A stretch of DNA of 46,639 nucleotides from assembly GCA_035485275.1 (NCBI GenBank), contig DATHOE010000043.1, positions 1 to 46,639 on the forward strand, written 5' to 3'. The stretch comes from DAIDJD01 sp035485275. GTDB taxonomy: Bacteria; Oederibacteriota; JAJYGY01; DAIDJD01. The notes beneath the pieces were generated by a model. The model was not told where the DNA came from. It did no database searches and saw only the letters and a list, made by a program, of their open reading frames with translations. The translations under genes and the position numbers were made by a program. Each line of letters starts with the position of its first letter. Within the stretch, counting starts at the first letter, position 1. This document shows positions 40,770 to 46,639 of the stretch, one piece after another.

Positions 40770-41266
40770 GCTTCTCCGGCCAATTTTGAGATCTTGATTT
40801 GGGACATGAGGCGGCCGACATGGTCCCGTTCGTGCTTGGGCAGCTTCCAGTTCGCCAGCAGGCGGTGGGTGGCCCGCATGGCCTCGGGCAGCATTTCCTT
40901 GTCGTGGCGCGCCATCTCAAGGATCGCCATCAGCGCGCGCGTGTCGCCGAAAATGCGGTCGCGCAGCAGCATGCCCAATGCCGCGTCGCGCCCGTTTCCC
41001 GACCGCGCCATGGACAGTTCCCGGCGGAAATTCCCCTGGGCGGCCCCGGAATTGCTCCACATCAGGCCGCCGATGAAATCCACGCCAAAGGCCTGGCCCG
41101 TGACCAGCAGGAGGATGAAGGGGGCCAGCGACGCCACGGTGAACATGCCCTCGGCGAAATCCAGGTTTTGGTGGTGAACAAGGTCGTCGAAGATGAAAGA
41201 GGCTGCCGCCAGCGCCAGCACCAGCATCAGATAGGCCCAAAGATTGAGAACTTCCCGCAAAGTCAT
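40766..41266 (-). CDS. Membrane protein of unknown function, two helices and a helical tail
   Basis: The only confident minus-strand gene in the window, 166 residues from the ATG at 41266 (GGGGGG just upstream); an ATG five codons earlier is possible. It has two membrane helices (LWAYLMLVLALAAASFIFD, about 8-26, and FTVASLAPFILLLVTGQAF, about 42-60) separated by a short loop, then a charged, helical cytoplasmic region of about 95 residues (SMARSGNGRDAALGMLLRDR, ATHRLLANWKLPKHERDHVG). No family recognised. Its TAG and that of the gene to its left share the palindrome CTAG at 40766-40769. Confidence 0.7.
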   Translation of the reverse strand: MTLREVLNLWAYLMLVLALAAASFIFDDLVHHQNLDFAEGMFTVASLAPFILLLVTGQAFGVDFIGGLMWSNSGAAQGNFRRELSMARSGNGRDAALGMLLRDRIFGDTRALMAILEMARHDKEMLPEAMRATHRLLANWKLPKHERDHVGRLMSQIKISKLAGEA

Positions 41267-41370
41267 CACGCCCCCCGGCATGCGGTTTTGGTCCGGCGTT
41301 CCATGGACGCCGAAGCTGGATGAATCTAGTCCGGCCTCCCCGCAGTGTCAACGCGGGGAGCGGACCAACC

Positions 41371-41383
41371 AGTACAATGTACT
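41371..41383. promoter_or_regulatory. Palindrome AGTACA-A-TGTACT, candidate operator between divergent genes
   Basis: A perfect 6+1+6 palindrome in the 180-base gap between the minus-strand membrane gene and the GNAT gene. It contains TACAAT on the plus strand and TACATT on the minus strand, both acceptable -10 boxes, though no good -35 box is seen for either. A repressor site controlling both genes is possible. Confidence 0.4.
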
Positions 41384-41446
41384 AGTTTTTGCCAGGGTGT
41401 TTTTTTCGGCGGGGCTGAACCCCGTTTTCACGGATGGAGTCCGGCG

Positions 41447-42436
41447 ATGTACAGCCCCTTGGGGACAGGGATCTTGAAAAACGGGGAGGAAGCCGAGCTC
41501 GGGGTCGTCCTCGCCCCGGACGCGGAGCAGGGCCCCTTGATCATGGACTTCCTTCGCCACAAGGGAGGCCTGTGGTCCTGGCACCTGGAACAGGCCTTGG
41601 GTCCGCAGGGCACGCCGGGACTGGCCTGCCGCTTTTACCTTCTGCGGCACGGCCGGGACGCCTTCAGCCACATCATGACGGTTGAGGCCGGGCACACGGC
41701 CATTTTGGGACATGTGTTCACGCCGAAAAAGCACCGCCGCAAGGGCGCGGCGGCTCTGCTGATGGCGCGCGTGGTCCAGGATTATGCGCTGCGGGAACCC
41801 CGCGGCTTCATCGGGCTTTCCACGGATTTCGACGGCCCTCCCTACCATCTGTACCTCAAGTCCGGTTTCCGCGGAGTGGAGCCGGGATCGGGCGACATGG
41901 AACGCGTGCCCGATCCGGACGCGCTGGAAACGCGGTTTTCCCCGGGGGCTTGGGAATTGGTCGATCCGGCGTGGGAACATTGGCCGCAGTTGGAGGCCCT
42001 GAATTTCCGGCCGGGCGGCCCGGCCCTGCGCTCCTACGCCTACAAGCTGCGCGGCCGCAAAGCCTGGGAATGGCCTTTTCTCGACCTGTACAAGGGCTTC
42101 CTCGCCGGGGATCATCGTTGCCGGATCGCGGTGAAGAGGGACAACCGGGCGGTGGTCGGATACGGCTTCGTGACGCCCGACCCCTCCTTGGGCCGGGGAA
42201 ACACCTTGCTGGATATTTTCTGCCATCCCGGTTTCGAGTTTGCGGAGAAGGAACTCCTGGAGAGCCTGCGCGCCCCGGCCGGCTCGACCGCGCGGTCCTA
42301 TGTCAGCTCCGATGCGCCCCATCGGGCCGCCTTGCTGAAGGCTGAAGGCTGGCGCATGGAAGGCACCTTGAGCAAAGCCCTGGCAATGGACGGCGCCATT
42401 CACGACGTTTGGATACTGGCTTCGGATTCCCGGTGA
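41447..42436 (+). CDS. GNAT-family acetyltransferase, probable tandem GNAT domains
   Basis: A 329-residue protein. The N-terminal half holds a GNAT core with the acetyl-CoA loop region (ILGHVFTPKKHRRKGAAALLMARVVQDYAL) followed by YHLYLKSGFRGVEPG. The C-terminal half repeats the fold less clearly (RIAVKRDNRAVVGYGFVTPD; SDAPHRAALLKAEGWRMEG). The substrate is unknown. The ATG at 41447 is preceded by GGAGT; a longer upstream frame exists but lacks a ribosome-binding site and would run through the palindrome. The stop overlaps the GTG of the following BtuF-like gene. Confidence 0.78.
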   Translation: MYSPLGTGILKNGEEAELGVVLAPDAEQGPLIMDFLRHKGGLWSWHLEQALGPQGTPGLACRFYLLRHGRDAFSHIMTVEAGHTAILGHVFTPKKHRRKGAAALLMARVVQDYALREPRGFIGLSTDFDGPPYHLYLKSGFRGVEPGSGDMERVPDPDALETRFSPGAWELVDPAWEHWPQLEALNFRPGGPALRSYAYKLRGRKAWEWPFLDLYKGFLAGDHRCRIAVKRDNRAVVGYGFVTPDPSLGRGNTLLDIFCHPGFEFAEKELLESLRAPAGSTARSYVSSDAPHRAALLKAEGWRMEGTLSKALAMDGAIHDVWILASDSR

Positions 42437-43251
42437 GACCCCAACGCATCGCCTCCTTGGCGCCCTCGCAGACGGACTGGATTCTGGCTCTCGGAGCCGG
42501 AGAGCGCTTGCGAGCGGTGACCCGCTACTGCGAGGTCCCGGCGGACCGGGAATGGACCCGCCTGCAGGGTTGGTCCAACCTGAAGGCCGCCGAGGTGCTG
42601 GCCCTGGACGCGGATTTGATCCTGACCAGCAGCCTTTGCCAGGCGGGCCTGGTGGACGCGCTGAAGCGCGCGGGGGCGGCCCTGCTGCACCAGGATCCGC
42701 GGCGCCTGGGGGAGGTGCGTTCCTGTCTCCTGGAGTTGGGCGCCGCCTTGGGCCTGGAATCCGAGGCTGCGGCCCTGGCGTTGCGCTGGGATGAGGGCTG
42801 GGCCGCGTTGGAGGCGCGCGCGCCTGCGGGCCTTGAGCGTCCGCGGGTGTTCATCGAGGAATGGCACCAGCCGCCGATGGCCGCCGGAAACTGGGTCCCG
42901 GACCTGGTCCGCGCCGCCGGAGGGGAGGCCTTTTTGACCGCGCCGGGCAGCCACAGCCTGGAGGTGAGCTGGGAAGAGGTCATGGAATTCGACCCCCAAA
43001 TCGTGGTGCTGAGCCTGTGCGGGATTGGCTTGTCGCAGGCACCCGAGCAGTGGATGAAGATGGAAGGCTGGGACCGGGTGGAGGCCGCCAGGACGGGCCG
43101 CGTTTTCAGCGTGGACGACAGCCTCTTCAACCGCCCCAGCTTGGCCTTGCTCGAAGGCGGCCGGTTGCTGCAGCAATTGATCGGCGAGGCCTTGTGGGGC
43201 TGGCCGCCCTGCCGGGACGCCCGGCTGCGCCGGCTGGAGCCTAAGGCCTAG
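42433..43251 (+). CDS. BtuF-like periplasmic-binding-fold protein without signal peptide
   Basis: A 272-residue protein of the cobalamin/iron-siderophore binding fold: PQRIASLAPSQTDWILALGAGERLRAVTRYC at the start, VLALDADLILTSS, a long linking helix, and WEEVMEFDPQIVVLSLCG with RVFSVDDSLFNRPS at the end. The GTG at 42433 (overlapping the GNAT stop) begins right at the first strand, so no signal peptide is encoded; a TTG eight codons upstream does not supply one. It may be cytoplasmic and not a transport subunit; no BtuCD genes are nearby. Cobalamin-binding relatives without signal sequences exist in other genomes. Confidence 0.75.
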   Translation: MRPQRIASLAPSQTDWILALGAGERLRAVTRYCEVPADREWTRLQGWSNLKAAEVLALDADLILTSSLCQAGLVDALKRAGAALLHQDPRRLGEVRSCLLELGAALGLESEAAALALRWDEGWAALEARAPAGLERPRVFIEEWHQPPMAAGNWVPDLVRAAGGEAFLTAPGSHSLEVSWEEVMEFDPQIVVLSLCGIGLSQAPEQWMKMEGWDRVEAARTGRVFSVDDSLFNRPSLALLEGGRLLQQLIGEALWGWPPCRDARLRRLEPKA

Positions 43252-43297
43252 ATTTTTGGAATGTTAAATAAAGCTGATAAAAAAGATACACTTTATA

Positions 43298-43326
43298 TTG
43301 ACATTTTTGTGATAAGGCTTTAAGTT
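43298..43326 (+). promoter_or_regulatory. Promoter of the sulfate transport operon
   Basis: A perfect -35 TTGACA at 43298-43303, a 17-base spacer and a weaker -10 TAAGTT at 43321-43326, in an AT-rich gap (43252-43365). The -10 keeps T1, A2 and T6 only, so an activator may be needed. Confidence 0.55.
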
Positions 43327-43365
43327 CTTTTCCGTATGATTTTCAAACCTAAAAATGGGGATCCC

Positions 43366-44379
43366 GTGGGCGTTTCAAAACGGTTCAGTTTCGCCGGAAG
43401 CCTGGCCTGCGCCTTGCTGTTCAGCGCCTGCCTGCGGGCGGACAGCTCCTTGTTGAACGTTTCCTACGACCCCACCCGCGAACTTTACGCGCAATACAAC
43501 CAGGCTTTCGCCGCCCATTGGCTCAAGCTGACCGGCGAGACCGTGACCATCAACCAGTCCCATGGCGGCTCGGGAAGCCAGGCCCGAGCGGTCATCGAAG
43601 GGCTGCCGGCCGACGTGGTCACCTTGGCCCTGGCCGCGGACATCGACGCCATCGCCGACCAGGCCAAGCTGCTGCCGCGCGACTGGGAAGGGAAGCTCCC
43701 CGGCCACAGCGCCCCCTACACCAGCACCATCGTCTTCCTGGTGCGCAAGGGCAATCCCAGGCACATCAGGGATTGGGACGACCTCGTCCGACCGGGAGTC
43801 AGCCTGATCCCCGGGAATCCCAAGACGAGCGGCGGCGCGCGCTGGACCTATCTGGCGGCCTGGGGCGCGGCCCTCAAGCGCCACCACGGTGACCAGGCGG
43901 CGGCGCGGGCCTACGTGACGGCCTTTTACCGGCACGCGCCGGTGCTCGACAGCGGCGCGCGCGGGGCCAGCACCACCTTTGTGGAGCGGGGCATCGGCGA
44001 CGTGCTGGTGGGCTGGGAGAACGAGGCCCATCTGGCCGCGCGGCGCGAGCCGGGCGAGTACGAGGTGGTGGTCCCGCCGGCCAGCATCTTGGCGGAGCCG
44101 TCCGTGGCGCTGGTCGAGGCCAACGCACTCAGGCACGGCACCACCAAATTGGCTCAGGCCTACCTTGAATACCTCTACAGCCCGGAGGGGCAGGAGATCG
44201 CGGCCCGCAACGGCTACCGGCCCCGCGACCCCAAGGTGCTCAAGGAATATTCCGCGCGTTTCCCGAAGCTGAAGCTCTTCACCATCGACAAGGTTTTCGG
44301 CGGCTGGGGCAAGGCCCAGCGGGAGCATTTCGCCGACGGCGGCGTCTTCGACCAGATTTACCAGCCGGCCGCCAACTAG
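43366..44379 (+). CDS. sbp: Sulfate/thiosulfate-binding protein of ABC transporter
   Basis: Periplasmic receptor for sulfate or thiosulfate uptake. From GTG 43366 (GGGGAT upstream) the 337-residue protein starts with a signal peptide (VSKRFSFAGSLACALLFSACLRADS). The mature part carries the Sbp landmarks NVSYDPTRELYAQYNQAF, HGGSGSQARAV, ADVVTLALAADID, STIVFLVRKGNPRHIRDWDDL, IPGNPKTSGGARWTYLAAWG and GDVLVGWENEAHL. An ATG at 43336 in the same frame lacks a ribosome-binding site and would spoil the signal peptide n-region. A weak lipobox (FSAC) leaves open a lipoprotein. cysT follows after 22 bases. Confidence 0.94.
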   Translation: MGVSKRFSFAGSLACALLFSACLRADSSLLNVSYDPTRELYAQYNQAFAAHWLKLTGETVTINQSHGGSGSQARAVIEGLPADVVTLALAADIDAIADQAKLLPRDWEGKLPGHSAPYTSTIVFLVRKGNPRHIRDWDDLVRPGVSLIPGNPKTSGGARWTYLAAWGAALKRHHGDQAAARAYVTAFYRHAPVLDSGARGASTTFVERGIGDVLVGWENEAHLAARREPGEYEVVVPPASILAEPSVALVEANALRHGTTKLAQAYLEYLYSPEGQEIAARNGYRPRDPKVLKEYSARFPKLKLFTIDKVFGGWGKAQREHFADGGVFDQIYQPAAN

Positions 44380-44401
44380 GCCGCGCCCCTCAAGGAAATC
44401 C

Positions 44402-45235
44402 ATGGCAATGCGCCGCGGCCGCAACGTGCTTCCGGGCCTGGGAATCAATCTTGGCGTCACCCTGACCTACCTGGGCCTGCTGGTCCTCATCCCCTTCGCC
44501 GCGCTCTTTTTGCGGGCCGCGGGCATGGGGCCGGGCGCGTTCTGGGCGGCGGTGAGCTCGCCCCGGGTGCTGGCGGCCTACCGCCTGAGCTTCGGGGCCT
44601 CCTTCCTGGCCGCGGCCTTCGACGCCGCGGCGGGCCTGGTGGTGGCCTGGGTGCTGGTGCGCTATGAATTCCCGGGGAGGGCCCTGCTGGACTCCTTCGT
44701 GGACCTGCCCTTCGCACTGCCCACGGCCGTGGCCGGCATCACCTTGACCACCCTCTTCGCGGACAACGGCTGGATCGGCCGCCTGGCCGCGCCCCTCGGC
44801 ATCAAGCTCGCCTACAGCCCCCTCGGCGTCACCCTGGCTCTGGTCTTCATCGGCCTGCCCTTTACCGTGCGCACCGTGCAGCCGGTCATCGAAGGCATGG
44901 AGGCGGACATGGAGGAGGCCTCCGCCTGCTTGGGCGCCGGCCGCTGGCAGACCCTGCGCTGGGTCGTCTTTCCCGCCTTGTTTCCGGCCTGCCTCGCCGG
45001 TTTCGCCATGGCCTTCGCGCGGGCCCTGGGCGAATACGGCTCCGTGGTCTTCATTTCCGGCAACATCCCCATGCGCACCGAGATCGTCCCCTTGCTCATC
45101 ATGACCAAGCTCCAGCAGTACGATTACGCCGGCGCCACGGCCATCGCCGTGGTGATGCTCGTGGCGGCCTTCGGCGTACTGCTGACCATCAACGGCATCC
45201 AGGCCTGGGCGGCGCGCAGCCGCGGCCTGGCGTAG
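44402..45235 (+). CDS. cysT: Sulfate ABC transporter permease CysT (CysU)
   Basis: One of the two membrane channel subunits. The 277-residue protein has about six helices and the binding-protein-dependent transport core: SFGASFLAAAFDAAAGLVVAWVL, FVDLPFALPTAVAGITLTTLF, and the EAA loop that contacts the ATPase (EEASACLGAGRWQTLRWVVFP). ARALGEYGSVVFISGN is typical of CysT. AAGGAAA precedes the ATG. It forms a heterodimer with the next gene product. Confidence 0.93.
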   Translation: MAMRRGRNVLPGLGINLGVTLTYLGLLVLIPFAALFLRAAGMGPGAFWAAVSSPRVLAAYRLSFGASFLAAAFDAAAGLVVAWVLVRYEFPGRALLDSFVDLPFALPTAVAGITLTTLFADNGWIGRLAAPLGIKLAYSPLGVTLALVFIGLPFTVRTVQPVIEGMEADMEEASACLGAGRWQTLRWVVFPALFPACLAGFAMAFARALGEYGSVVFISGNIPMRTEIVPLLIMTKLQQYDYAGATAIAVVMLVAAFGVLLTINGIQAWAARSRGLA

Positions 45236-45243
45236 GGGGGGAC

Positions 45244-46143
45244 ATGGCGGGAGCCTTGCCCACAAGTTATGGCGCCTCGAGGGCGCCCCTTTCAGGCGCC
45301 GGCCGCGGCGAAGCGCCCTGGGTGCGGCGCCTGCTGATCGCATTCGTGCTGTGCTTTTTGGGGCTCTTCCTGCTGCTGCCCCTGATGTTGGTTTTCACGG
45401 AGGCTTTCCGGGACGGCGTGCGGGTTTACGCGGCCGCGGTCGCGGATCCCGACACCTTGCACGCCGTCAAGCTGACCCTGATGGCGGCCGGCGTCGCGGT
45501 GTCGCTCAACACCGTCTTCGGCCTGTCCGCGGCCTGGGCCCTGACGAAATTCGATTTCCGGGGCAAAGGGCTCCTCAATACCCTCATCGACCTTCCTTTG
45601 AGCGTGTCGCCCGTGATCGCGGGACTGATCTTCGTGCTGGTCTTCGGCATGCAGGGTTGGTTCGGCCCCTGGCTGGGCGACCACGGCATCGCCATCCTCT
45701 TCTCCTGGCCGTCCATCATGATCGCCACCTCCTTCGTGACCTTCCCCTACGTGGCCCGGGAACTGGTGCCCTTGATGGAGGCCCTCGGCCGCGACGAGGA
45801 GGAGGCCGCCATGGTGCTCGGCGCCGGGGGCTGGCAGATCTTCAGGCACGTGACCCTGCCCAATATTCAATGGGGACTGCTCTACGGCATCATCCTTTGC
45901 AACGCCAGGGCCATGGGCGAGTTCGGCGCCGTCAGCGTGGTCTCCGGCCACATCCGCGGGCTGACCAACACCCTGCCCCTGCATGTCGAGATCCTCTACA
46001 ACGACTACCAATTTTCCGCCGCGTTCGCGGTGGCCTCGCTGCTCACGCTGCTGGCCCTGGTCACCCTGGTGCTCAAGCAATGGTCCCACCATAGGCAGGC
46101 GGGGCTGCTGCGAGAGGCGTCCCGCGGCCTGGAGGCCCCATGA
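45244..46143 (+). CDS. cysW: Sulfate ABC transporter permease CysW
   Basis: Second channel subunit, 299 residues, about six helices after a 27-residue cytoplasmic lead. Landmarks are LTLMAAGVAVSLNTVFGLSAAWAL, IDLPLSVSPVIAGLIFVLVFG, the EAA loop EEEAAMVLGAGGWQIFRHVTLP and ARAMGEFGAVSVVSGHIRGLTNTLPLHVEILYNDY, the last being characteristic of CysW. GGGGGGG lies just before the ATG. Its stop overlaps the cysA start. Confidence 0.93.
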   Translation: MAGALPTSYGASRAPLSGAGRGEAPWVRRLLIAFVLCFLGLFLLLPLMLVFTEAFRDGVRVYAAAVADPDTLHAVKLTLMAAGVAVSLNTVFGLSAAWALTKFDFRGKGLLNTLIDLPLSVSPVIAGLIFVLVFGMQGWFGPWLGDHGIAILFSWPSIMIATSFVTFPYVARELVPLMEALGRDEEEAAMVLGAGGWQIFRHVTLPNIQWGLLYGIILCNARAMGEFGAVSVVSGHIRGLTNTLPLHVEILYNDYQFSAAFAVASLLTLLALVTLVLKQWSHHRQAGLLREASRGLEAP

Positions 46144-46639
46144 GCATCGAGGTGCGCGGCCTGACCAAGACCTTCGGCGCCTTCAAGGCCGTCGACGGCG
46201 TGAGTTTCAAGGTGGAGACCGGCGAACTGCTGGCCCTGCTGGGCCCCAGCGGCAGCGGCAAGAGCACGCTCCTGCGCATGATCGCGGGCCTGGAGACGCC
46301 GGATTCCGGCGAGGTCATCCTCACCGGCACGGAGGCGAACACGCTCAGCGCCCGCGAGCGCAACGTGGGCTTCGTGTTCCAGCATTACGCCCTGTTCAAA
46401 CATATGACCGTGCGCGAGAACATCGCCTTCGGCCTCAAGGTGCGCAAGGTGCCCGCGGCCGAAGCCAAGGCGCGCGTCGAGGAGCTCCTGGAACTGGTCC
46501 AGATGTCCGGCTACGGCAACCGTTTTCCGAGCCAGCTGTCCGGCGGCCAGCGGCAGCGCGTGGCCGTGGCCCGCGCCCTGGCGCCGCGCCCCAGGGTTCT
46601 CCTCCTGGATGAGCCCTTCGGCGCCCTGGACGCCAAGGT
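46140..46639 (+). CDS. cysA: Sulfate ABC transporter ATP-binding protein CysA, 3' end cut by window
   Basis: ATPase of the sulfate importer; 166 residues are present. Visible motifs in order: Walker A GPSGSGKSTLLRMIAGLE, Q-loop GFVFQHYALFKHMTV, the ABC signature LSGGQRQRVAVARAL and Walker B VLLLDEPFGALDAK. The FQHYALFKHMTV(R/A)EN segment is standard for CysA. The ATG overlaps the cysW stop (ATGA). The H-loop and C-terminal regulatory domain lie beyond the window. Confidence 0.95.
   Translation, partial: MSIEVRGLTKTFGAFKAVDGVSFKVETGELLALLGPSGSGKSTLLRMIAGLETPDSGEVILTGTEANTLSARERNVGFVFQHYALFKHMTVRENIAFGLKVRKVPAAEAKARVEELLELVQMSGYGNRFPSQLSGGQRQRVAVARALAPRPRVLLLDEPFGALDAK

Noticed and set aside
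1..46639. CRISPR arrays, rRNA genes, complete insertion sequences
   Set aside because: No regularly spaced direct repeats, no rRNA-like segments and no transposase genes were seen.

Overview
The window is GC-rich chromosomal DNA of a Gram-negative-type bacterium with meso-diaminopimelate peptidoglycan. The evidence is a signal-peptide outer-membrane beta-barrel protein, a complete division and cell wall (dcw) cluster, and a MurE with the DNPR motif typical of meso-DAP enzymes. Several core genes are of uncommon subtypes: a short KARI resembling fungal Ilv5 and Bacteroidetes IlvC, a fungal/archaeal-type Asd, a divergent FtsQ and an FtsZ with an altered GTP-binding loop. I read this as a poorly sampled phylum and do not name it.

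Layout: (1) 1-543 is the right end of an integrated element: a frameshifted tyrosine recombinase relic of lower GC, then the 3' half of a tRNA-Arg(CCT) gene acting as an att site. (2) 648-2354 holds an outer-membrane barrel protein with 12-residue repeats, a membrane-anchored TPR protein, and tRNA-Ala(GGC) with its own promoter and terminator. (3) 2414-8215 is a branched-chain and aspartate-family block: ilvN, ilvC, a degenerate CDP-alcohol phosphatidyltransferase-like gene, leuA, asd, truA. (4) 8272-9270 is rplM-rpsI with promoter and strong terminator. (5) 9394-30472 is the dcw cluster: mraZ, a STAS gene, rsmH, ftsL, ftsI, murE, murF, mraY, murD, ftsW, murG, murC, murB, ddl, ftsQ, ftsA, ftsZ, then an amidase and pgeF. 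It starts from a near-consensus promoter overlapped by four TGGG-type boxes at exact 10-bp spacing, and most genes overlap by 1-4 bp. (6) 30473-34121, after an AT-rich intergenic stretch: yggS, proC, a purine nucleoside phosphorylase and mtnA, suggesting methylthioadenosine salvage. (7) 34147-36461: a ParB-family protein with two C-terminal membrane helices, a LysM/M23 endopeptidase and a 64-residue conserved protein. (8) 36490-43251 is accessory: a DapA-like aldolase fused to a KdsD-like SIS isomerase, an RmlD-like reductase, a DUF3800 protein, two unknown membrane proteins whose stop codons overlap tail to tail, a double-GNAT protein and a signal-less BtuF-like protein. (9) 43298-46639 is a sulfate ABC transporter operon, sbp-cysT-cysW-cysA, with cysA cut by the window end.

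The best leads are the membrane-anchored ParB-like protein, the aldolase-SIS fusion, the CDP-alcohol phosphatidyltransferase that has lost catalytic aspartates inside the ilv/leu operon, the STAS protein without its phosphoserine site inside the dcw cluster, the FtsQ that seems to lack a POTRA domain, and a near-identical palindrome at both borders of the dcw cluster. No gene-free stretch exceeds 300 bases; the longest gaps are 9208-9477 and 30473-30709, both described below.
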